The position numbers were made by a program, and so were the translations under genes. This document shows, one piece after another, positions 48,451 through 58,673 of a DNA stretch of 64,000 bases. The stretch is from Lytechinus pictus. Its lineage: Eukaryota; Echinodermata; Echinoidea; Temnopleuroida; Toxopneustidae. The notes beneath the pieces were generated by a model. The model saw only the letters and a list, made by a program, of their open reading frames with translations. It was not told the DNA's origin and did not search any database. Positions within the stretch are counted from its first letter, which is position 1. Every line of letters begins with the position of its first letter. The stretch covers positions 17,749,701-17,813,700 of the forward strand of contig NC_087252.1 of assembly GCF_037042905.1 (NCBI RefSeq), written 5' to 3'.

Positions 48451-48690
48451 AGGGAATTGTGGGACGGAAAAAATGTTTAATGCATGAGTACATGAATAAA
48501 ACATTAGCGTTTAATCCAATCATACAAGCGCATTATGCGTATTTTGACGTCATTCTCATGAATAAAACATTGACCCTCCAAAATCATCCTTCAAATTGTC
48601 CGCCGGCAGCCATGTTGGCTATGTACAAAACCTATGGGAAATAAAAACGCGCGGAAAGAGTTCCCTCTCTAGCTCCCTTCGGGAGCTTAC
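48440..48690 (-). promoter_or_regulatory. Promoter-like, CpG-enriched region
   Basis: Locally rich in CpG against the surrounding AT-rich DNA. Contains a full cAMP-response palindrome TGACGTCA (about 48556), CCAAT, a YY1-like GCAGCCATGTTGGC (about 48607), and GGGAATTGTGGGA resembling the ZNF143/Staf core. It precedes a minus-strand donor. The motifs are real strings; their use as a promoter is inferred. Confidence 0.35.
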
Positions 48691-48758
48691 GTATACGTAA
48701 GATCGTATCTCTGTGTCCAAAATATTGAATATTACGCTACAAACTTTTTCTCTACTGT

Positions 48759-49208
48759 GTTTACATGTGATCGGTTTTTGGTTCAGAACCAATAGCCGAT
48801 GCAGAATCGGCTTTTGGTTTATCTTGCACCGCGTTTACACGCTGTTACAGCTCGCGGTGCAGAATCGGCTCGCGTGTCAAAAACTTGAAATGATACGCAC
48901 ACCAACACTATACTTCATAAAAAAGACAACGCTGGATCCGTGCGCTTACAATTACGTCACAATGGTAAAGTAAATGAAATGCACACCAATTGCCGATGCA
49001 GAATCGGCTTTCTGTTTACACGTAGTAAAAAAGCCGATTCTGCATCGGCTCGCGGTTCTGAAACTACTACTTTGGTGGTGCAAAATTGCCGATTCTGAAC
49101 AGAGAGCCGATGCAAGTTAATCGCGTTTACACGCTATGAAAAAGCCGATGCTGCATCGGCTCGCGATTCAGATCCGCGAGCCGATGCAAAAGCCGATCAC
49201 ATGTAAAC
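48759..49208. mobile_element. MITE with clustered CCGATGC palindromes (450 bp)
   Basis: Ends GTTTACATGTGATCGG and CCGATCACATGTAAAC are perfectly inverted. Inside are many copies of AGCCGATGCAGAATCGGCT or half of it, in both orientations, often followed by CGCG and GTTTACACG. No coding content. Confidence 0.9.
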
Positions 49209-49432
49209 ATGGTATTCGTCACGCAAAATTCAATTTTTGGCGCGGTTAGGCGCCACTACGCGCCAATTGGGAAGTAGTTTGAGTCAATGCTCGCCACTGG
49301 CACCTTGGCCACACTAGGCGCCACAACAGCTTTGTATTGGCGCGAACTGGAGCCGGCTAAGTGGTCTCCTAGCATAAGCGAAATAGCACAACCATAACTT
49401 AGCGTTTCTCCATGAATATATATATTTTTTGG
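49209..49432. other. Right end of the copy 2-only segment
   Basis: Contains GGCGCCACTACGCGCCAATTGG and GGCGCCACAACAGC repeats. Homology to copy 1 starts at about 49400 (GCGTTTCTCCATGAATATA). Confidence 0.5.
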
Positions 49433-49642
49433 GGGGGTGGTGAGGGCGGATTTTTCAAAGGCTGATGATGCTAACGTGAATTGTTTCATTGATGGGGTAC
49501 TCTGCATCATGGATAAATATTTTTTCTTTTTTTTAGTTATTATTTCAGATTTCGTGTTATCTTGACACCTCTCTATATAATCACTTCAATATGTAGATAT
49601 TTGTTCTATTATTTCTTATTTATTTGTCTCTTTTTTTACCAC

Positions 49643-49644
49643 AG
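49643..49644 (+). promoter_or_regulatory. Possible 5' UTR splice acceptor, TRIM copy 2
   Basis: Counterpart of the site at 21290: CTCTTTTTTTACCACAG/GGGACATC, 250 bp upstream of the start codon. The tract is conserved although neighbouring bases have changed. Confidence 0.35.
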
Positions 49645-49893
49645 GGGACATCATAATACAGATAGCTATGGTCTAGTCGGAAGGTCGACTACGAAAGCAT
49701 ATCCGGGTCTTTTGCTGTTACTCAGAGCTGTCTTCACATGTAGCCTATTACTAAAGTTTAAAGACAAATTGAGTAACACATTTTCTTTCGAAATAAGTTT
49801 ATCATTCTGTTGATCATATACTAATATATATGCAAGTCTTACATATTCGCTAGATAATTTAAATTTTCTGCTGAGGAAAAAGAAACAATAATT

Positions 49894-51762
49894 ATGGCGA
49901 CACTTGAGCATACCGTTTCGCGCGGTTTACAGTGTCCAGTTTGTTTGAGTTTGCTAAATGATCCCAAACAACTATCATGTACACATACGTTTTGTCAAAA
50001 ATGTATCCGAGATATTCTAGCGTGCTCTTTACAGAATAGTACTGTAACTTGTCCATTATGTAGAATCAAAACAAATGTCGCGGATGGAAATGTTGCCAAT
50101 CTTAAAACTAATGTACATGTTAAGTCACTTGTTGATGACGTCAGGAAAAGCAAACAACTATGTGACATGTGTGACGAGCAATCAAGAGCCGCACACTTCT
50201 GTTGCGATTGTGGTAAGAACATGTGTAACGCATGTCTGCAAGCTCATAACACATGGAAACCACATCTTAAACATGAAGTAGTGAGCGTTGAAGACATCAG
50301 AGAGGGTAGGGTAGTCTTAAAGAAAAAGGTTTACTGTCAAGAAGAAGTACACCAATCAGAAGAGTACGAATGCTCTGATGTATGCACGACATGTAAGAAG
50401 CTTATTTGTATGAGATGTCGCATGCTCTACCACGAGAAAACAGGCCACGATGTGCAAGACTTAAGAGAGTACAATTCGTCTTTCACAGAGAGTTCTGAAT
50501 TACTTCAGGGTCAAGGAAAGACAAAAGCTACAACAGTCAAGAATCATATGAAGTGTATTGATAATCAAATTAAACGTGTCGATGATCACATTGATGCGGA
50601 AAATGCGAAGCTTGACAAGATTTGTGAAGAAGCTATCAAGAAAATAAAAGAGAGGAATGCTACCTTGAAAAAGCAACTAGAAGATCAGAGAGAAAAATTA
50701 TGCAAGAGTTTAAATGATATGAACATTGATGATAAGAGGTTGGTTAAGAGTATTGAGAGTGCGAGTGAATTGCTGAGTAATACTTTGAAAGCCCCACTAG
50801 AAGGAGATGTTGTAGCAATACGTGATTCATTGTCTGGTGAATTGAAGAATGTATTAGATAGAGATGATCCAAAGGTAAAGGTTGCTATTGATGTAGGTGA
50901 TCATGCAGAGGAACTGACGTTTACACCAAGTTGCGATCCTGATACATTATCAATGGGGGAACTGAGGTTTGTGAAATGTAAGCCGAAATGCAATGCAGCA
51001 CTCTCAAAGAATGACGCTATGAATGGCATAGCTGCTACCAATAATGGTATGGTGGCAGTTGGTTATAGTACAGGAGGGATCGATATATTATCTGCTGATG
51101 GTCAGCTGCAGAAGACAGTCATAAAAAATGTAAAGATACGTGAAGTAGGATTCCTCTCTGATGGCCGTTATTGTGTACGTGATGCACATAATAAGATATC
51201 ACTGTACACATCAGATGAAGAGAAGCAGGATGTGACATTTGATACTATAGGAGATAGTCAAGGTGGGTTTGGTGGTCTCACTGTAGACAGCAATGATCTG
51301 ATCTATGTTAGCTACAGGAAAGCTAAGAAGATCCAGGTATTCTCACCATCAGGTGGGAAGGCTATCAGGGAGATACCATGCGATTGGTATGGACCTGCAC
51401 AAATCACAAGTTATGGTGATTCGTTGATCGTCAAGCAGTTTATGAATGAAATAATACGTATTGATGGAAAGGGTGGTGTAATGCATAAATTAACGAAACC
51501 AGGGGATAATAGCCTCTTTGCTGATGTGAGTAAAGACAATACAATCCTGATTGCCCATGTAAGACACGAGGAAGGTCTGCTCAATATTGATGAGTATACC
51601 GGTGAGCTGAAACACATCAAGACTCTTATATCTGATTACAATATTGAGAAACCGGAAAGGCAATGGTATTACCTTAGACAGTTTCAATCAGGAGAGATAG
51701 CTTTCTGTACACCGGATAGGCTCTATGTAATCAACCTAGTTACTAGTGAAGTTACCTCGTAA
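49894..51762 (+). CDS. TRIM-type E3 ubiquitin ligase with NHL-like propeller, copy 2
   Basis: A 622-residue paralogue of the gene at 21542, also a single exon and fully open. The RING (C14 to C56), both B-boxes and the coiled coil keep every zinc ligand and differ from copy 1 at about 27 of 357 positions (hand count). The propeller half differs at about 57 of 266, plus a one-codon deletion near residue 365. Thirty-seven of these lie within the first hundred residues of the propeller (contains CKPKCNAALSKNDAMNG and FLSDGRYCVRDAHNK). The stretch DLIYVSYRKAKKIQVFSPSG is unchanged. The probable role is substrate ubiquitination with a target set different from copy 1; this is inference. Upstream DNA lacks the foldback element that precedes copy 1, so the two promoters probably differ. 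Confidence 0.95.
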   Translation: MATLEHTVSRGLQCPVCLSLLNDPKQLSCTHTFCQKCIRDILACSLQNSTVTCPLCRIKTNVADGNVANLKTNVHVKSLVDDVRKSKQLCDMCDEQSRAAHFCCDCGKNMCNACLQAHNTWKPHLKHEVVSVEDIREGRVVLKKKVYCQEEVHQSEEYECSDVCTTCKKLICMRCRMLYHEKTGHDVQDLREYNSSFTESSELLQGQGKTKATTVKNHMKCIDNQIKRVDDHIDAENAKLDKICEEAIKKIKERNATLKKQLEDQREKLCKSLNDMNIDDKRLVKSIESASELLSNTLKAPLEGDVVAIRDSLSGELKNVLDRDDPKVKVAIDVGDHAEELTFTPSCDPDTLSMGELRFVKCKPKCNAALSKNDAMNGIAATNNGMVAVGYSTGGIDILSADGQLQKTVIKNVKIREVGFLSDGRYCVRDAHNKISLYTSDEEKQDVTFDTIGDSQGGFGGLTVDSNDLIYVSYRKAKKIQVFSPSGGKAIREIPCDWYGPAQITSYGDSLIVKQFMNEIIRIDGKGGVMHKLTKPGDNSLFADVSKDNTILIAHVRHEEGLLNIDEYTGELKHIKTLISDYNIEKPERQWYYLRQFQSGEIAFCTPDRLYVINLVTSEVTS

Positions 51763-51956
51763 GAATATTATGTTTCGACCTTCAAGCGCCAATTATTTTC
51801 CTACTTTACAAAATCATCAATTCACCAGTATCAATGTTAATCTTGGTAGTTATGTTCCATTGATGTCAAGAATCAAGAATCTTAATTCATTCCATTCGAT
51901 AAAATAATCACGTGTACAAAAGAATAGTAAAACGCAAAAGTACATGATATACAACC

Positions 51957-51962
51957 AATAAA
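51957..51962 (+). terminator. Possible poly(A) signal, TRIM copy 2
   Basis: First AATAAA after the stop codon, about 195 bp downstream. Weak evidence in AT-rich sequence. Confidence 0.35.
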
Positions 51963-52370
51963 CAATTCATAATTATTACACATAGAGGAGCGTAATCGAA
52001 TGAAATATGGCACTCTCCAAAAGTTAGAAAAGAATTGAACGTCATTTGAGGAAGCTCTGCCCAAAGTTGTATCCCAACTGTATCATTTTTAACAGTTTCA
52101 GGCATGTCTGGTTAGTGGTTACGTAGATTTCACTACTCCTACATGAATATTTACCATTCTTAACAAAATAGAGTTTGAGCGTTTAATACTGAAATTTCCA
52201 TTTTTAGTAGAAAATATTTGAACAAAGTAATTTCTTTCTTTGAAATTATAATTAATTTTACACATTACACATATTTCTTATTTAGAAAGAAATATGTTCC
52301 AACATAAATACATGTGTATGACATCAAATCAATATTGAAAAGTGAAATACAACTGAATACGTTGATTATT

Positions 52371-52590
52371 CATAGGGGCGGATCCAGGATTTTCCAAAGG
52401 AGGGGGGGCAAATTTTTCGGAGGAAAATTTCAACCAGCAAATTAAAAAAGAAAAATAAAGGTCTTCAATTTCAAAAGAGGGGGCACACCTCTGTTTTAAT
52501 GGAATTTTTACATAACAAATTTTAATTTTGATTCTCAAGGTGGTGGTGGGAGGGACGGGCCGGGTGTACCCCCCCCCCTGGATCCGCCAG
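52371..52590. mobile_element. hAT-type MITE (220 bp)
   Basis: Ends ATAGGGGCGGATCCAGG and CCTGGATCCGCCAG are inverted, with direct flanks TGATTATTC (52363 and 52591). The homologous site in copy 1 (TTGGTTATTCAGAACAG at about 24043) is empty, so it inserted after the duplication. Termini match those of the 5665 element. Confidence 0.92.
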
Positions 52591-55152
52591 TGATTATTCC
52601 GAAAGATTAAAACATATAATCATTTCATGAATAATGTTTACTTGCTTGATGAAGTAATAAATGCTCTATGAGATACTAGTAGACGACTGACGTTGAAAAC
52701 GTGACCAGTAATGAGTCTGGTATCCTTACGTACAAATAAAAGACTTTTAAAATGTATGATTTAGGTTGAGATGGGGATTAATGTTTACAAGTCCAAAATG
52801 ATGCAAGTACGTATCTTGGGGGGATAGGCCATGACATCCTCAGAGCATAGAAAAAAGGAAAAAATAAAACCTACAATCTAAGAAAATCAAAAGCAATGAT
52901 TAGTTGCAATATCAAAGAGTTTGACCTCAACAAAAAAAACAGTCCACAGACATCAGATCAATCCGGCTAAAATCCGGATGTTGGAAAATCCTGGCGAAAG
53001 TTTGCAAATAACTTGACTTTTCATAGACACAAAATTGAGAGAAGCGATTTTGTAAACATGATACACGTGACGTGATAACGGTGGATTCCAAACTGTAGAG
53101 TAACACTTATTTTTGTATATTCTTCATCCCTACGATGTTTGGTTTGTTTAATAATGCTGGTGAGCTTATTATAAATTGGAATATAAGAAATTCATGCAAA
53201 TGATGAAAATTTACAATAACCGTAGATGATTTACAAAGGTGGTGTATATTACTTCTAGATGGCTTTTGCTTGTGTTGTATACCCTTTGGGTACTATGGTA
53301 AATGATTTCAATGCATTTATAAGTTTATTCATAATCATTTTCATGCCATATTCCTGTTATATGGCATGTTCTCGATATTATTAATAACATAAATAAAATC
53401 GATGAGCAATGACAATAAACATACAAGTCTAATTCGATGTCTATACAAACGGAAATAATAAGAACCTCAATTTCATTCATGACATCTCAAATCGGAATAA
53501 CCTTCGCTTAAAATGTAAAACAGAAATGTCCAATCATTTTGTTTAGAGCTTAAGAATGAAGGGAGCAATAGTGATAACATAAACCTGTAATAACATGTAC
53601 ATATTTCGTTTAATTATTCATAACGTTTATTGCACTTTTCGATTGCATTAAGCCGTGTAATTAATTTGATCACTTATATTTGGTTAATTTGAACTTCAAA
53701 TATACCTACAAATCTTTGCCAATTCTTTGAGGGATTCACATTCAGCAGGCCCTGCTTTTTATTGGATACTTCGATTTCCTCAACTTTTATTTTATTGAAA
53801 ACAATGTATAAAACTAGCCTTCTCAACACATATTCACTGTATATATCGTTATTGATTCTGATTATCACAATAGTGTTTTACCATAAACACTTATCTTGTA
53901 TAGTCATATTGCTTACATTGTATGTTGATTTGTATAGATTTGTACGGTTATTACTTTGCACCTTTGATACCATTTAATATGATGGATATAGTTGAGTTGA
54001 GAAGATTGAATAAACCAAACTTAAAACTTGAACTTGTTTTAAGATCGCCCAATCGAATAAGAAAAAAGTTCAGCTTGTTTCATACTGTTTTTCTGAAACT
54101 GTATTGTTCATTCTTCATCTCGTGTAAAACACGAAGTGTAAATTGTTGACCGAAGGTACTGTAATCATACATAGCACTTACCCTTGCTAATTCCGCAGTT
54201 ATTTCGCCAAACAAATGTAGAATAAATCGACAAGTTTACTTGCATTGTATCTCGTTTGATCTTCTTAAATCATTCAATCATAAAACTGATTTTTCGAATT
54301 TATGACCATCGGTTAAAAGTTTCAAATGAACTTGTAGATAGAAAATATTAGAATACAGATGAATTCGAATGGTGCCATTGAATCCATGTGTTCAAGAAGA
54401 TGCTTAAGTCTCATTTGCTTTGATATATTACATGGGGTGTTCATTTCGTGTAGTTTTGTTTGAAGTTATTGCCTATTCCTGTATTTGTTTTGGTCATTCT
54501 GTATAGTGCTTTATAAGAAGTAATTATCATGATAATAATAATAATTATTATTATTATTGAAATAGAGACCGACGAAAAGCGAGACTTGTAGAAACGCTGC
54601 CGAATAAATAAAATAAAAGAGCAAACGTAGAGCAGACATGGAAATGGTGTAAAAATGAATTTTTAAGAGATGGTGATAATAAATTATTGTATATAAATAA
54701 AGCATACGTCGGGAGGATAATGGGGCTTCAAAAAGCAAGGGATAAGAGAAACAAAAATGAATAGGAAGAAAGAATGACAAAATTAAAGGTATTAGTGGGA
54801 TGAAAGAAAGGGGAAAACAACTTAAAGGTTATAAGATTGTTATCAGTTTATCCTATAAACTACTGTAAAGGTGCATGGTTATATATTACATCTTAAATAT
54901 CCATAAAGATTATCAATTCTTTTTTGATATGTGTAAAATGTTATTACGTAATTTTGCTGTTTAATTGTAATGTTCTTAAGCTTATGCTCTCCATCATATT
55001 CAGCGAAATGAAAAAAAAAGAGCTATAGATAGAAAAGTATATTATGCATGGGTTTGATGTAACTCGAGACTGGAATCATGGTGGATTTCATTATTTACTT
55101 GAAATATATTGCTAAAGATGTTTTGTAGTTGTTAAACCAATACAATTCTTAT

Positions 55153-55309
55153 GGGCCCCGTTTCATAAAGGACTTGCAACTGTTGTAACTTTGCCATTAT
55201 GACAACTACCATGGAAACCTTGATTACGATTGGCTGCTGAGCCCTGTTACCATGGTAGTTGCATGATGGCAAAGTTACAGCAGTTGCAAGTCCTTTATGA
55301 AACGGGCCC
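55153..55309. mobile_element. GGGCCC-ended palindromic MITE (157 bp)
   Basis: GGGCCCCGTTTCATAAAGG pairs with CCTTTATGAAACGGGCCC. Arms extend about 50 bp (ACTTGCAACTGTTGTAACTT). A second smaller palindrome ACTACCATGG...CCATGGTAGT lies at the centre. Absent from the matching region of copy 1. Confidence 0.93.
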
Positions 55310-55623
55310 TTGGTGTTGATGATTTACATGAATAATAATTTGCATAGCGGTTTGTTTTAAAATTAACAACTCTTTATCTATACGATATGCCGTGCTGTTT
55401 CCCCTTGATAGAATTTCGGTTGTTCAATGCGGAGGGGAAAAAATAAATGCTACAAAGTAATGATTACATTGTTTTTAGATATTACCTTACATATATTATT
55501 AGTGTTATGATGAATTTTAATGACACTTTTCCATCTTTAGGTGTGCAGAAAATCATTGTTCTATAGCTACCTAGTGTTCTGAATGTTATCTATCAAAATA
55601 GGATGAGGCAGGTCATAAGAGAT

Positions 55624-55764
55624 CCGTTGCAGGAAGAGTTGCATTTAAACGCAAGTCAAAAAGTCAATCACAAGTCCCAAATGCGCGCTGTTGATTGGTT
55701 GAAAATCAAGTTGCGCATGATTTTTAGAGTTGCGATTGATCGCAACTGTTTCTGCAACGGGCCC
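55624..55764. mobile_element. GTTGCAGAAAC-type palindromic MITE (141 bp)
   Basis: CCGTTGCAGGAAGAGTTGC pairs with GCAACTGTTTCTGCAACGG and GGCCC at the right edge. AGTTGCGATTGATCGCAACT is an inner palindrome. Not seen in copy 1. Confidence 0.82.
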
Positions 55765-56132
55765 AATATGTATTAAATGTTCTTTTTGCCTCTGTAGCTG
55801 GAAGAAATGTATTGATTCTAATCCTTTTAGCAATTGATTGAATATCTGACAATGGTTTCTGTGTAAGTTTCTACGTATAATAATCATGATAATAGTGATT
55901 GTTTGATCATATTTTATTATTCTTTTAATGCTTGTGGATACTCTGTGTTTGGGAGCGGTTTGCTTGACCATTCGTTTTGCAGTATCACTTTTACTTTTAT
56001 ATTTTTCTTGTTATTCTGATTTGGATTTGGTTTGGGAGGTTTGGGGAAGAAACCTTGTGGGTTATGTTTTTTTTTAAGTTTACGTTTTCCATATCCAGGC
56101 AGCCTCTACAACTTTCTTCCAGCACATAGTAT

Positions 56133-56452
56133 ACACACAACAAAAAAAGGCCCCCCTTAAACAAACATCCATAATTTCCGAACCACTGGGAGTTTTTAAT
56201 ATTTTTTTAACATGAGCGAGTAGGTAATTTTATAGGCTACCGTCCTGGTGAATTTTACGGACGTATTATATGTTATGTTTCAGTGAGCACCGGCAGAATG
56301 CAAAAATTGGCACCGATCAATCTCATTTTCCCCCAAGAGTTACTTAATGAGTGTAAAAAAATCACCTATGAAATATTATATCTCGAAATTATTCCGTTCA
56401 AAAGTTACAGCATTTTGATGTAGGGGGGACTTACTTTTTTGTTGTGTTTATT
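56133..56452. mobile_element. Candidate MITE with ACACAACAAAAAAG ends (320 bp)
   Basis: Left ACACAACAAAAAAAGGCCCC and right GGGGGGACTTACTTTTTTG then TTGTGTT are inverted over about 25 bp with a small indel. The interior is unrelated on the two sides. Target duplication not resolved. Confidence 0.6.
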
Positions 56453-56571
56453 TTCTTCATGAAATATTCTCATTGACTTGTTTCTATAATTATGTAACTC
56501 TGTATTCTCTGTGTATATCTAAATGCCGAATAAATAAGAAACAACAATGACGATGATGATGATGGTAGTAG

Positions 56572-56770
56572 TACACTCTTAAAAATTTTAGGCAACATAC
56601 TGTTCACATAACGATTAGTTAAAACTTTATTCAATTCTGAGTATTTTTAAACCAATTAGGTGTGCTTTGGGTGAAAACTACACGGTATTGGTTGAAAACT
56701 ACCCAGTTGGATATTTTTGTTTAGCCAATTGTTGTGTGAACAGTATGTTGCCCAACATTTTAAGAGTGTA
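56572..56770. mobile_element. TA-flanked palindromic MITE (199 bp)
   Basis: TACACTCTTAAAAATTTTAGG pairs with the complement of CCCAACATTTTAAGAGTGTA. AACATACTGTTCACATAACG pairs further in. TA at both edges suggests a Tc1/mariner-type target. Confidence 0.9.
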
Positions 56771-57149
56771 GTAATGACAATGATGATTATGATAATAATA
56801 ACGATAGCAATAACAATAAATGAAGATACAATTCGATGATCTATGCAAGTCGCTGACATAAAGAATTAAAAAAAAAATGAGGGGAGAGAATGGAGCCGCG
56901 AGGGAATTCCCAATTTATGTATATATCTTTGTTCTGACAAGTGATTTTTTATGCATACGAAGGTTTTGTAAACCACATTTCTTAGGTAATAAATCCATTA
57001 TTTCTACTAAAAAGCTTTAGATCTGGATTCATTGAAAATATTTTATATGGAAGAAAGGATGAGGTTGGAAGATTAATTTGTGTGTAGTGATATTGAGCGT
57101 GCATGATGTCAAAGATTTGTTTAGATATAGTGACCAATTATAATGGTTG

Positions 57150-57950
57150 AGAAGTATGATGTTGTCGGATACGAGGGTGTGGGGTTGTGACAGTGGTCAT
57201 GTTCTTGATGTTCTTGTAAGTGTAGTGGTGACTCATTGTGGTAATACTGATGATTCCGATAAAGATAAAAGTGGAAGCAGCGCTCTTGATGATGATGATG
57301 ATGATGCTGCTGCTGATGATGACGATTCTGCTGCTGCTGATAATGATCATTGCGCTGATGGTGCAGGTGGTGATTGTGGCAGTGGTGGTGATTATATGTT
57401 CGTAAGGAAGAAGATAAAAGTGGTAGTGTTGATAATGATAATGGTTGTGGCGATGGTTATAATGGCGATGAAAGAGGTGGTGGATGGCGGTCGTTAATAA
57501 AGAAGATAATCATACTATGATGAATGTGATATTGCTTATTCTGACGATCAACATAGTGGTAGTAGTAAGGGCGGAGGCTGAATTGAGCATGGGGAGGTGC
57601 ACATCCTGGGAAGCTGAAAACAAAGGGGTATGGGTGGGGCACATCTTGGGGAGGTTTCACTAAATTGTGGAAAATCAGCTGTTGAAAGCAGAAGGGGTAC
57701 CGTTTTGCTTGCCAGTGTCTGAACTCATATGCCTCAGCGGGAGGGTGCAAGTGCACCCACTCCACCCCCGCCCATGCCATTGGTAGTGATTACGTTAGTT
57801 ATGATTCGTATGAAGGTGGTGATGTTTAAAATGGTGTTTTTGATGAATGTGCGACATCGATGTAATGGTGATGATGTCGATGTAGATATAAGAGGCAGCG
57901 TTGTTGCCGTTGCTGATGTCGTTGATGATGATAGAGACGAAATGTTAATG
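57150..57950 (+). repeat. GAT/GGT-rich simple repeats (copy 2)
   Basis: Imperfect GATGATGATG, GTGGTGATTGTGG and GATGATGTCGATG stretches at 57150-57500 and 57780-57950, the counterpart of 27591-28300. They surround an element-like segment (57560-57780) with GTGCACCCACTCCACCCCCG. Confidence 0.75.
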
Positions 57951-57965
57951 AACGGCGTATGCATT

Positions 57966-58385
57966 CGTAATTCCGAAGCTTCGTTATTCCGAAAGTTCGG
58001 ATATTCCGAAGGTTCGTTAATCCGAAAACGAAATGAGGTTCGTTGTTCCGAAGTTTCGTTTATCCGAAAACGAAATGAGGTTCTTGATTTCGTTTTCGGA
58101 CTAACGAACCTTCGGAATTACGAACCTCATTTCGTTTTCGGATTAACGAACCTTTGGAATTACGAATCTCATTTCGTTTTCGGACTAGCGAACCTTCGGA
58201 ATACGAACCTCATTTCCTTTTCGGATTAACGAACCTTCGGAATTACGCCACAAATGTTCGGATTAACGAACCCTTTTTTGTTTTCGGATTAACGAACATT
58301 GAGGTATAGGCAATTTACGTCTTTCGGAATTACGAACCTTCGGAATAAAGAACCTTCGGAATTACGAACTTTCGGAATTACGAAG
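57966..58385. mobile_element. TTCGGAATTACG hairpin element (420 bp)
   Basis: Ends CGTAATTCCGAAGC and GGAATTACGAAG are inverted. The left third reads TTCGTTAATCCGAAAACG and ATGAGGTTCG. The right two thirds repeat the complements (TTTTCGGATTAACGAACC, TTCGGAATTACGAACCTC) five or six times in tandem. The transcript or single strand could fold into a long hairpin. Confidence 0.9.
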
Positions 58386-58589
58386 TGTTACCAATGAACG
58401 GAATGGCATTAGACTAAACGAAGGTACACAACGTGGTGAGAGGATGAGTTGGCAGTGGACGAATTGGCAATTTACCGTCGGTTTAGTTATACGCCATTGT
58501 CGGTCGTCCAGTCCAGTCCACGGATGCGATGTTTTTTTACTACACCAGCTTATTGATTTGACACTGATTTGAAATAAACATTACGTACA

Positions 58590-58620
58590 ACCATGGAGGT
58601 TTCTTTCTACCTCCATGGTA
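58590..58620. repeat. Short hairpin
   Basis: ACCATGGAGGT and ACCTCCATGGT separated by 9 bases. Confidence 0.8.
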
Positions 58621-58673
58621 TAACTTTACTTCATCTCTTCGTTCGAACTTTTTTTCTCCGTCTTCCTTTGTAG

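Larger units (their letters stand above)
51763..55150 (+). repeat. TRIM 3' flank, duplicated non-coding block (copy 2)
   Basis: Collinear with 23414-26180 at visibly lower identity than the coding region. No gene recognised. An ATT/AAT microsatellite sits at about 54530-54560. Confidence 0.7.
36000..57530 (+). repeat. Large segmental duplication, copy 2
   Basis: Second copy of the 10.7-28.3 kb block in the same orientation. It is lengthened by a LINE insertion (36511-41745, itself carrying a 4-kb element), by the 5.4-kb segment at about 43965-49400 and by several MITEs downstream of the TRIM gene. Confidence 0.85.

Noticed and set aside
57729-58229. 166-codon frame at 57.7-58.2 kb
   Set aside because: Joins a GAT repeat to the TTCGGAATTACG hairpin element. 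The repeated C-terminal words are the element's repeats.
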